Source: Ophiura sarsii (lineage: Eukaryota > Echinodermata > Ophiuroidea > Amphilepidida > Ophiuridae). Taken from it: DNA of 64,000 nucleotides. Location: positions 107,879,144 through 107,943,143 of the forward strand of contig CM069441.1 in NCBI GenBank assembly GCA_035610835.1, in the 5' to 3' direction. The notes beneath the pieces are model-generated. The model was given only the letters and a program-made list of their open reading frames with translations. It made no database searches and was not told the origin of the DNA. The translations under genes and the position numbers were made by a program. Below are positions 1 through 11,700 of this stretch, one piece after another (the stretch's first letter is position 1; every line of letters begins with the position of its first letter).

Positions 1-2387
1 GTTCACTGCTGTTCAGACCGGGCGTTCATATTGCGATGACGGTCAAAATTTGGAAGCTTTGCAATTCATTTACATGGTGAATCTAAAATAATATTTTTTT
101 GTAAAATAATTTTTTTTTCCCGACCGACCGACCCTCTTTTTTGTCAGCATGTTACCGGAAACAAACATTTATTTTTGTTAGGCCTTGTGTGCCAAATGAC
201 AGGGGAGGATTCACTAATGAATAAACAAAGAGGTATATTTGATTACTGGAGACTGATTATACAACCCTCACTTAATGTGCCCTTACCACACATGCCTCAT
301 GTGCATTGCTTCCCCAACAAAACCCAACCCTAACCCATACACGCTAAAACTGACCAGCGACATGATAATTTAAATTTGAATTTACAGTGTACTATTAATA
401 TAGCCATGGCTTGATATAACATCAGGAATCAACAATCTTGGTGAAATATTAAAAATATGTTACAAAATCTTGATCATGCTCATTTAGATTTATACAATTT
501 TAAATGCACAGCTTGAATGTCATATTCAAAGTTAACAAACTCAAGACTCGATCTTACATTTGTACCCTTATAAAGTATTTCCAAACTTATATACTGAAAA
601 CAAAACATACTTATTACCCAGATGTCTCCTGTTTTCTTTCATCACCCTAAAATGTATGCGAGAAATGACTTTCATGAAGAAGAAAAAGATAAATTGTTGT
701 ATTTTTGCAACCAATAACAAATATCCATGTTTTTAATACAAATGACACCTGGGGATGAGAGAGGGCAATATGGTGCGGGGACTTAAAACTCATCTACATT
801 TTGAGAAAAAGGTTCATTGTATCTAATCCAATGGTTTCCACTGACTGTTATTGTGGATGTTTCGGCAACCACTGTTTGCCTTTATCAACACATGATTTTA
901 TGAGCTGTTGCTCTCTAAAGAAGAAAACATCTAGAAACTCCAGAGACGTTGTTAAGCAGCCATCTAGCATTGGTAGCAGCCGTTCTCGCTACCAATCATG
1001 TGTTGATAAAGGCAACAGTGGTTGCTAAAACATCCACAATTATAGTAAGTGGAGACCATTGGATTAGATACAATGAACCTTATTCTCATGTATACTACCA
1101 ATCCTGGGTCCTATTGCTTAAGATTCATCTTATTAAAGAAGAGTTATACTTCGTATGATTTCAACTCCTCTTTGGAAGATTGCTTAAGAATTTGTGAGTT
1201 GATTAAGATTCATAAAATAGACCCTAGGTCAAGCTTTAGAACTTGGCTCTTCTTCCTCAAGCTCAATTCAGAGACAATTCTTAAATATTCTTGATAACCT
1301 GGCTTATAAGAAAAGTTGAGGATAACTGTTCCTAAAGTTCACTTAAATCAGATTAATCTTAACTTTTATGCAATAGGGCCCAGATAAATCTTTTGGACAA
1401 TCATCTACATTTTGTTGGCCATATATGACATACTGTTCTATTTGATGCATCATCATCAGCCACATCCCATATTCAACACAACACTCTGCTTTGGCTTTAA
1501 TATTACTCAAATATCATTTTTTCTAAACAAGGTATGAAGAAAAAAACACTTAGTTTTATTTGGTGAGAATTGTGGAACATTGAATATATGGCGTATAAAA
1601 CTTACATGTCTGTACAGTATGCGGAATGATAAAAAAAATTTGGACAAAATGTCTTGCATTGACTAGAACAGTATGTGCTATGGCTGACAATTTATACGAT
1701 AACATATCATTGAAACAAAATAAGATTTAAACAACAGTGCAATATTAGCAAAACGTGATCACAAATTCACAAGGTAGTGGTGAATTGATACATATACATT
1801 GTATACTGTGGGGAGTGTTCTGTGAGGAATCTCATGATTTATAAATAACTATAGAGACCCTGCATAACGTTGTTTACCGGAATCATAACAAACTACTCAA
1901 CTTTGTTCACTAAAACTATAGGAAGCTCTAAATCCCATCTCATTCATGCAAGTTTTTCAGTTTCACAGTCCCCCGTCAATTAACTGAATGGACAGTTATA
2001 CTCCACGATTCCGGTGAATGATACATGGTCAATTCCTTTTTGTAAAACTGATCAACGAATAAGTGCAAGGCCTCTATAGGCCTACTTTTTGAGTGCCACA
2101 GTATTATTTGAATATTTGTGCACAAATTCTGATTTGAATTATAATGGAAGAATTTCACCAATCTATTTCACAACGGAGACTACTAACTGATGATTGCACA
2201 CTGATTGGATGATCACATTTGAATTATTTGGTAAGAGTGCACAATTCAACACTGTTTAATAACAATTCGTCGTCAGTCGATGTTATATGTATTCGGCAGG
2301 TATGCATCGTCCTTGGTTTTGGAAAATGAAGGAATGACGGTACCGTATACCAAGCAAAACATATCACTTCAAAACAAGCTACTTTAT
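1..2387. other. 5' intergenic region with two foldback repeats
   Basis: I find no gene. It holds the foldback at 801-1089, a possible short TIR element at 1105-1382 (TGGGTCCTATTGC against its imperfect reverse complement at the right end), and a short GACC tandem near 120. The rest is unremarkable AT-rich DNA. Confidence 0.6.
801..1089. repeat. Foldback element, ~100-bp inverted arms
   Basis: The left arm (801-904) is nearly the reverse complement of the right arm (983-1089). Shared blocks include GGTTCATTGTATCTAATCCA at the outside and TTTATCAACACATGAT inside. The short ORFs seen here are by-products of the palindrome. Confidence 0.8.
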
Positions 2388-2560
2388 TCATCCACCTCTG
2401 TGCAGTGACGTCAGAGCATATCCCAGTGATTACAGCATATCAACACGTGCATAGTGGTATGTGGTGGTGATGCACTCATGCAATAAAATATGAATCACTG
2501 CACTAAATTCTGTGTCCATCACTTGAATACGCTCTGACATCATTGCACAGAGGTAGATGA
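2388..2560. mobile_element. 173-bp MITE with ~30-bp TIRs
   Basis: TCATCCACCTCTGTGCAGTG at the left matches, with few changes, the reverse complement of the right end (..CATTGCACAGAGGTAGATGA). It is noncoding. The superfamily is not assigned and no clear target duplication is seen. Confidence 0.75.
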
Positions 2561-2628
2561 CAGTATATTGTTATAGTAGGACAATTGGTCAATAAAGGTA
2601 TTACAAAGCATGTGCAAAGTTTAGGTTC

Positions 2629-2761
2629 TACTTATGAGTAAGATATTCATATACTCATCAGTACTAAACCTATTGAAAAGCTAACATAATTCAATAGGTG
2701 CTATAATCAGTTGAATGGTAATGAGCTTTAATCAGTTCATGAATATCTTACTCATACGTAA
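2629..2761. mobile_element. Foldback MITE, ATGAGTAAGATATTCAT family, copy 1
   Basis: The ends contain ATGAGTAAGATATTCAT in inverted orientation, and a short internal hairpin surrounds CCTATTGAA/TTCAATAGG. A second, interrupted copy lies in fringe intron 8 at 37781-38229. Confidence 0.75.
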
Positions 2762-3807
2762 CACCAACATTTAAATTTGGTTCTTTTAGATTTTCTTTTT
2801 TCTTGGTGAAAAGATACAAATAGGGGTAAAGGTTAGGCAGCCAGCCGTGCAGGTGTTTTTTTGCAGAGTTAGTTTGCATGGCCAGTTTTGAAAATTACAC
2901 ACCCAATTTTTAGGCTATGTGGTCTTTTACCTTGCTAAAATATTTGCATTTTTTCTCCAATTTAGCGATTTGCACACCCAACTTTTTGTTCACCCCCACA
3001 TGCTGAAATCCTACCTAAACCCCTGAATGGGGGAAAAGTGTTACATGATCACACATTCCATAGCATTAACAATCATATATTTTTGTGATGGACACTGGTT
3101 TGGGCGCAAACAATAAACATAGTATTTCAACTCAACCATAGAGGTAGCCTTACAATGTGATACAGGTAAGGTCACAAAAAAAGAGCTGGTATTACGCGAT
3201 AAAAACAGTGTTAAATAGCGATCCAAAACCAAATACAAATCTACAAAAATAGCGTAAAGCAAATTTGATACAATATATTAAAGGCCTGATGTTACAATCA
3301 AAGCAGAACAGAGGCATATTGAATACAACGTATACAACTTATAAAACAGTTGGGAAACAATTACCAAGAAAAAACTTGATGACAATTTCACTGACCATCT
3401 AAGATTTGAACCGGGACCTCACCATTCTTCCTCATCTGACCCATTAGCCGATATATGTCGTTCGCTATCAGGAAAGGAAATATAACCTCCAAGTTTAAAA
3501 TGAGAATGAAGAATACTAACAATTGTACATGTACATGACTCATTAACATAATGAAGGTTTTCATGTTGCAGCTACATGTATGAACCAAGTTTGGTACAAA
3601 ATTGGATCCATTGAGCCCATAATGTATTGTTAGAGCTATGAGTCTTAAAAATATGCGTCTCACCCAATATTTTAAAACTCATAGCGTGACCAATATGTAT
3701 TAGGAATAAACCATTCAATTTTATCGTTATTATGTTTCGGATCCAATATTATTAACACTTGGACTCATCAATATATAATGTTTGCAATTGGACTTGTTTC
3801 ATATTTT

Positions 3808-3935
3808 ACAACTGAACTTTGACCTTAACATGTGACCTTTGACTAAAAAGTGTACACCAAATGTTTGACAGACTGACTGACTGACAGACACACAGACGAA
3901 GGATGCAGCAATAAGGCCTCTCCTACGAACGACCT
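3808..3935 (-). repeat. Relic of the AGGTCA/DR1 repeat family
   Basis: Read on the minus strand it resembles the segment leading into the fringe intron 1 array: 'gtaggag', 'gcatccttcgt', a GT/GA-rich tract, 'ttggtgtacacttttt', then AGGTCA half-sites. AGGTCAAAGTTCA at 3813-3825 (minus) is a DR1 variant and AGTCAAAGGTCA at 3833-3844 a degenerate one. Confidence 0.65.
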
Positions 3936-4659
3936 AGAACAGCAACAGTGATCAATTTCAATGTGTGAAAACGTTGTACCAAATTTACCTTAAGGGGATG
4001 TCCATTAATAGCTAAACTCATGCATTCACACAAGAGGTGTGCAACATGGGGCCAGCAATACATGTGTAGCCCCTAACTCACCCGTATGTTGCAGCAATTA
4101 AAGCAGTGATGAATTAAAAGATGAAATGTAAATCCATATCGCTGGGTCACTATCACCAAAGATGGATCATAAGTGTAAGTGATTTTTATCATGTGTTTAA
4201 TTTAAAGAGAAATGCTAACAAATATGGTACATGCCTATTATACTACACAGGCAAATGTATGTGTTTCTATTTTCTGTGCACTTTTTTTTTACTCATGGAA
4301 AAATGAGCAGCTTATAACAGCTTTTCAAATTTCAAATTGTCCCATGATTGTCAAAACTAAGGTTGCCAAAGCCTGCATCATGTACATAACTAGGTTTGAG
4401 ATCTTTCCATTAGGTTTTACTCTCAATCGAATAAAATACCTCAAAGAGTCTCACAAGTAAGTCTACAAAAAAGATTATCTATACTGGAATCCAGATTAGT
4501 TATCAAGGCCTCACAAGCTGGCATTGATACACTGGATGTCTGATGGTAAGACCCACAGTTTTACTTTTAAAATGATGGTCCACCCTTGAAGTCAGTTGAT
4601 AAAACTTAATAGTTGCACAAGTCACAAGTCAATCTGATGTTAAAAACATATTACCTCAC

Positions 4660-4763
4660 ATATTACCTCACATATATGTTGTGCATGTTGTATTGTATAG
4701 CACTTAGAAACCTTTTGTATTTTGCGCTTTATAAATGTTTATTATTATTATTATTATTATATA
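4660..4763 (+). mobile_element. 3' tail of an L2/CR1-like non-LTR element
   Basis: The string 'ttgcgctttataaatgttta' followed by (TTA)n is the typical 3' end of many CR1/L2-group elements and of SINEs that borrow it. No coding part is attached. Confidence 0.5.
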
Positions 4764-5254
4764 TATTGCTCCACAATGTATGAATCTGTATTGAAAAGTG
4801 TGAATGAATGAGTAACCAACACGCAAGTCCAGTGTAGCTGCTGTAAGTCATGATGAACATTTGAAACTTCACGGTTTAATAAGGGGTTGGTTTATAAATT
4901 GTGAATGGAACCCTAAATGTTATGAGTAATGATTGAATGCTTACTACCAACGAAATAATTTAATTTACAACAAAATAGCCGAAGATAGTTAATGTTCATA
5001 GTAAAATCATCATAGGATATCTAAAGGTCCAAAATCTTGAAGTCAGTTCAAAATGTCCTTTTTTGAAGCAAGATGACTCGAGGCAGCTATAAATTGCCCT
5101 CTGCGTGCTTCTTTCAAACCATATCAATCAGTAGCATTATTTTGAACCGTATTTCATCCATATTCCATTACCATAATAATATTTCCTTGTCTCACATTTG
5201 TAAATATCCCTAAACAAGCATTTAAAAACACACAATGATGCAATTTACTGTCCG

Positions 5255-5771
5255 TCATTGTGAACACCAGTGATAAAACTTGTATGCTAAACAGATAGCC
5301 GCTATCCCGGCGATAAAGTTATGTAGCGCTTTGCGGTATTTGTCATCTTTGCGCATCAGAACCACTGGTGTCGATGTCGTCAACGTGTGCAGAGGTAACC
5401 GCGACAATGTGGCCGTATCATACTGAACCTGGTACTTGCAACACGGGTCAAACTGCCACGAGACGTCGTAGAGGGCGGCACAGGCAGCGCTTAAGGAACC
5501 CATAGGAATGCTTATACAGTTTGATATACGCCCACCAGGGAGCATCATGGGTAGTACTAGGGATGACACCCCGGCTAGTACAGAGATCTTGTGCAGGGTG
5601 TTGCCCACGGTAATCCATCTGGCAGTCTCATCGCCCAAACGGGACGGCTCGATGATGATGATGCTCCTCTGTGCTTCCAGGGCCTGTTCTAGTTCATACT
5701 CAAAGCGCTCTTGTGCGTTGCCATTGTCGTATATCTCATGGATGATGGCACAATCTGTTGGCAACTGGTCC
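5255..5771 (-). CDS. TMEM11: TMEM11 exon 2 (nearly whole protein, with stop)
   Basis: On the minus strand a cccctacag acceptor precedes this exon, which enters with one base of a split codon. It encodes about 171 residues and ends HWCSQ-stop. The first in-frame ATG-like reading from 5764 would begin at TTG, so the exon cannot supply its own start. That is why an upstream exon was sought. GC content and codon use are clearly higher than in the flanking AT-rich DNA, as expected of a real exon. Confidence 0.95.
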
Positions 5772-8700
5772 CTGTAGGGGATAAATACAAGTAGATAGGA
5801 ATTATTAGTTTGTTTGTTTCAAACTGGAGCAAGTCAAATCATATTCTTTTGTGCATAATTAAAACAGGGATAAATGAACTCAGGTTTTTATACAGACAAG
5901 CTCAATTTTCTCGATCAAAAAACTTGTAAAACTTTATTAACAAACAGCCTTGATTCAGTGCTATTTTGACTATTCTTGTTCGTCTTGGTTTTCAGGTCTT
6001 TCTAAAAAACTCCAAAATTAACTTCAGGTCATTCAAAATAAGGTTGTTAGATTTGTTCTTGGTTTGGACTCAAGAACACATGTTGGCCAGGCTGAACTTG
6101 TGGTTTCTAAATCTTGATGATAGAGAGTTAAACAAATGAAGTTGAACCATGCCTTCAACATTTTTAATAACACCTCACCAGGTTATCTGAGTGAACATTT
6201 TATAAAAGTATCAGAAATGCATTGCTATAATACCAGGGATAGCCACCTTAATTTTGTCATTCCAAGGGTTTGGGGACAACTTGGCAGCAACACTTTTCAA
6301 TACTGCGGTTGGGGCTTGGAACTCTAAATCATGCCTACTTCAAAAAAGAAGTAAAATCTCATCATGTAATGAAAGCAAGATCGAGAGAAGGAGGGGGGTA
6401 CCATTCCTTGACTTGTTAGTTGTTTCACTCTTCTTTGTGAGCACTGTTATCTTGATAGGACCCCAATGGAAATAAGCTCATGTGGCTTTTTGGGCTATCC
6501 TTGGTCTTATCAACATGCTCTTTGTCTATGTTTTTACTATTGTCTTTTATATTTATTATAGGGCAATTCCACGGTAACAGCGTGACGGTTTGGAAGATAT
6601 TTTCACACTTCATATGCAAATAACATACACACTTGAATTATTTAGAACATTTTTTTTATTGCATTTCTACTACTACTAGTACAACCTACACATAGAAAGA
6701 AAAAAAAGAAAAAAATCATTCACATTTATGAAATATGAATATTAATGAGTGCGGTAACAGCGTGACGCTAAAAAGGACATAGGTATTTTTCTCATTTATG
6801 AATGGTTAAAACTCTGTGAACTTTTTTTTTAAAGTTTCATCAGGTGGATTGTAATTATAAGAAAGTCAGCTATAACTTCCCTATATAAAAAAGAAAATAT
6901 CTTATGATTTTAAATATATGATACAATAAACAAATTTGCATACGGTAACAGCGTGACCAAAGGCTGACCCTATATGAGCAATGCAGAAAGATCAAACATT
7001 GACGATACAATGATCTCCAAAACGTACACTGATTATAGTGATTGTTGATTTTAATTAAATTAAATCCCATTATAGTGTTCTTTGTTAGTTTAAAATAGAT
7101 AAAATACAATATTAAATACAATATTAAGTTAATTAAATTATCCAATTAAAACACATTTAACTTAAAAATTGTATTGGAACTCACTGTATAATTCAATGGA
7201 GGTCACGCTGTTACCGTCACGCTGTTACCAAAAAAGTAACAGCGTGACATAAATTGCTAATTAAAATAATTAATTAACAAAAGGTAGTACTGCATCTTTG
7301 AAGCATGTATGTTATAGGTCTATGGGAGTGTGATTTGCATTGCAAGTATTATTTAATTTGTATGTAGATTTAATGAAAGATTTTAAAAAACCTTAAAAAC
7401 ATCCATTTTTTCGTAACAGCGTGACATTTTGGTGAAATCTTAATAAAAATTGATCGTTGAGTCGCAACGTAGAGGGGTTTTTTGGGTTTTTTAATTTAAA
7501 GAATAATATAAGTATGTAAGAGCTCACACCGATAAAATAATTTTAAAGTGATTATTTTCAGTTTATAAATGAATAGCATTATAAATAACAGATTTTACAA
7601 CAAAATTAATAAAATTAGTAGATTTGCTAATTAAAACGGGGAAAAAACACAAAATATGTAAAACAAATGAAAATAAAGTTCATTTCTGGAAAATTTAGAC
7701 TTTTAGCTTTAATTTGATACTAAATATGTTAGGATATGAATAACTTGAAAATTAGTGGTCATGTCCACCTTTGCATGGAATTGCCCTATATTTGATTATT
7801 GTATGTGAACCATCTAGATGTGTTTTAATATGCAATGTTCAGGGGCGTAACAGATGTTGGTTGTCAGGGGGGGCACAGCCAAACAAAATCCTGGTTAGAA
7901 TAATTCCGTCCCGGAATTTTTCGTAAAAGGTTGCCCCAAATTTTTTCCCGGTCAGTCACCTCGTGAATTTCACGTAAGTGGGGGGGGGGGGAGGGGGGAG
8001 TCAAAAAAAAAATTGCACGGTCACAAAATTTCTCGCACGGTCACAACATTTCGCAGTACAAAAAGCACAACAGTCAACAATTTGTTGACTGTTGTGCTTT
8101 TTGTACTGCGAAATTTTCGTTCTTTCTTTCTTTCCCTTTCTTCTTTTCTTTCTTTCCCCTTTTTTCTCCTTTTCCTTTTTCTTTTTCCTCCCTTTTTCCT
8201 TTCTCTCTCTCTTTTCTTTCCCTTTCCCCTTCTTTTCCTCTTTTCCCTTCCCCCTATTTTTCCTGGTGGGTAGGTTTGAATTTCCTGCTGAGCACCTTCA
8301 GGGGGGGCACTGTGCCCCCCCCTGCCCCCCCCCCCCCCACCCCCGGCTGTTACGCCACTGGCAATGTTGATTTGGCCAAATAAATATGAAATGAAAGCAC
8401 AAAATATGTAAACACAAGGGACAAGGACATCCTAGAAAATATAACTATATCTTATACGAACAAGCCACCAAATAAGCAGGTCTTGAACAGGAGTTACTTT
8501 TTATGGAAAGTTGCTCCTGGTCCTGAGGTTGAATAGGGAACCAGGGGCAATTTTACAGAAGGAGTCATTTTGACTTTGAGAAACAATAAACATGGTCAAT
8601 GTTTGATAAACAAGATTATCGTATTGTGGTAATCTGTTATGAAGTCAAATGAGTGGAAAATGCCACGAATCAGGTATGGGTTAATTTACAGAGTTTATAG

Positions 8701-11700
8701 AAATAACAAAGTTTGAACCAGGTGCTGCTCTTGGTCATGGCCAAAAACAGCTTTCAGCTCAACCAGGAGTCACTTATGCTGATAACATACTAAGGTCGCT
8801 TTGTGATCCGGGATTCTCCTATGACCAGTGTTAGAAATAAGGGTAAAAAACTGGTTGTCCACCGGACAACCATGTAACAATTTTAGGTTGTCCGCCAAAA
8901 TTATTAGATGTCTGCCAAAAATGTGTAATTTTGTAAATATATCAACTAAGTACAAACCATGGCAATTTCGAAATTTAAGCAGTTTTTTTAAATCCCTGAA
9001 ATCCCCTTAATTTTTATTGTTGACGAAAAACAACGAAAGTAATCTGCGATAAATCTGTATCTGTTTAAAAAAATACAGTTCCAAATACATATTCGTAATA
9101 GGCAAGCGAAGTTCTCACACGAGGCTATTAAATGAACCTAGAAATTGGCGCAAATTCCCACACATTCCCACGCTGGCATTTAATAATTAGAGACACGGTT
9201 CAAAAGGTCAACTTAATACTACGCATACTATAATACGTGGAGGCGATGACCTGTGAATCATGCCGTAACACACGGTTATGTATTATATCCCAAGGCGCAT
9301 TGCGGTATTTATCCTCGGATTCGATGGCACAGTTCTACAGCGTAAGTTAATAGCGTCGGCCGTCGAGTTCTGAACTGGATACTTGTGCACGATGAATGAT
9401 ACAGCTATTAAACTCCCTGAACTGCCGAAAAATGGTTCTGTGAGTGATGTCATGTGCGATCGCGATGTGAAAGGTATACATAACAGATATGAAACGATTG
9501 CAGAATAAAATAAGACTGATTTGCGCCTGGGATTTGCGATTCAAATGATAAATTTTGATGGCAATCTTTTTATGTATGATTCCATTTTTAATCATCGAAA
9601 TCAGGAATCATTAAAATAACAAGAAAACAAGACATGAGATTCATTTTAGTTTACACTAAAAAAACATGGATGTCCGACGGACAACAATAAGCTTAAATTA
9701 GGTTGTCCGGCGCATTTTTTGGGTGTCAGGACACCCGGAAATCCACTTATTTCGAACACTGCCTATGACAAGTTTTATGTCATAATCCCAAAAAACCTTC
9801 CTCTGTAGCGACCATCACACTGACCTGCAACAACTTCCCGAATCCCGATACAACGATCAAGAGATCCCTTGACTGGAAACTACCAGTCGTGGCCACTTGA
9901 CTTCAATTCAACTCAAACGATTGGTTCGCTAAACGCAATGAACACCATAGTTTTTAACCAATATGGAAACGTTATTTTGCGTGAAAATTAGACTAATCTA
10001 GATTAATTATACACAGCCATTATCAATCATTGGAGCTGTGTGTATCATTTTGTCTTCTGCGCAATCAAAAAAGCATAAAATATGTGCGACTACTGTAGTT
10101 GTTCGGTGCGACTGACAGTCGCCATAGGTCGCATCAAACTACCTTGAGTTAGCAAGTACTAGATGCTGCAACCAGCGACTGGCTAGTATGTAACAAGCAT
10201 TATGTGTGAAAAGTGGCCCCAGGTCATGTCTTGTATTGAGGTAAACCAGGAGCTATTCCATGCTATACCAGTATAATACACCTAACACAAAAAGTCCTTG
10301 ACCAGGTGCTTTGATGTTGGCTAATCCAAAATCAATAATCGGTACCAAAAATCTGAGATAAACATTTAATGAGCAAATTCTTTCCACGTAGTTTGGTACC
10401 TCATTCATAAAAATTGAGTGTATATAGTTTTGAAGTTTTGATTGTTTCAATGACCATAACTACGTAACTAAATTGTTGCCCTAAAATTGGGCTTCTATGG
10501 GATATCATTCATTGCTTAGTGCAATTATACCTGTTACCGATTCATCCAGATAAGTGACTGGTTCACTTTAGCACACAGTGGACAATACAAATCAATGGTA
10601 TCCCATTGGAAACCAATTCTAGTGCAACTTTTTTGTCGTTAGTCGTGGTCATTGAAACAATCACATCTGCAAAATTATCCACTCGATTTTTATGAATGAG
10701 GTATCAAACTTCGCATACTATTTTGTCACTTCTTCGTATGTTTCCAAGCATTCTGCTTTTTTAACTGTATGGACTCATACTTTTGTATCGTCGCTCCGTA
10801 TATCAAGGACCCTTCAACAGCACATCTGCAGCTGAAGTGAAGGGGTGCGCCTGAAATAAGAGGCGGGATCTCCACAATACTACTACATAGGTGATATCAT
10901 GATATTATTAGGCAATCATGCTACAATTTACAAGGACAGTCAAGAAAAAATTACTGTCTGACCTTGACCCGACCAAAGCCACTGGACCTGACAACATACC
11001 AGCGCATATACTAAAGGTGGGTGCCCAGGAGATAGCTCCAGCCCTGACCGCCATCTTTAGAAAGTCTCTTGAGACAGGCATCTTGCCTGATGATTGGAGA
11101 TGCGCAAATATATCTCCAATTTTCAAGAAAGGGGACCGCACCAAACCTTCAAACTACAGACCAGTTTCACTTACGTCTGTCAGTTGCAAGGTGATGGAAC
11201 ATGTTATCCAATCAAATATCATGCGACATCTTGACCGCCATAATATCTTAACTGACCAACAACATGGCTTTCGCCGAAATCGATCGTGCGAGTCCCAACT
11301 CATATTGACGACAAATGACCTAAACATTGCGCTAGACAAACGACTACAGACCGACGTTATCATCATGGACTTCAGCAAGGCTTTTGATGTGGTGCCACAC
11401 AAAAGACTGATGCTGAAGCTCGCCCACCATGGTATCCAAGGGCCGACTGCCTCATGGATCACCGACTTCCTAATGCGAAGAAAGCAGAGGGTTGTCATTG
11501 GGGGCGAGCACTCGGACTGGGTACGTGTCCAATCAGGCGTTCCGCAGGGCACAGTACTTGGTCCACTTCTCTTTTTAGTCTACATAAACGACCTGCCTGA
11601 CAACATGACCTCCACTGTTAGACTATTTGCCGACGACTGTGTCATCTACAGGACCATACGGAACGACAAGGACGCCACCCTACTACAGAAAGACCTTGAC

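Larger units (their letters stand above)
2762..5254. other. Region 3' of TMEM11, relic repeats only
   Basis: No gene is recognised. A relic of the AGGTCA-rich repeat family lies at 3808-3935, and an L2/CR1-like 3' tail lies at 4660-4763. The sequence immediately left of 5255 would be the TMEM11 3' UTR (minus strand). No polyadenylation site was chosen. Confidence 0.5.

Noticed and set aside
11154..11552. 132-residue minus ORF opposite the reverse transcriptase
   Set aside because: It is the antisense shadow of the RT core.
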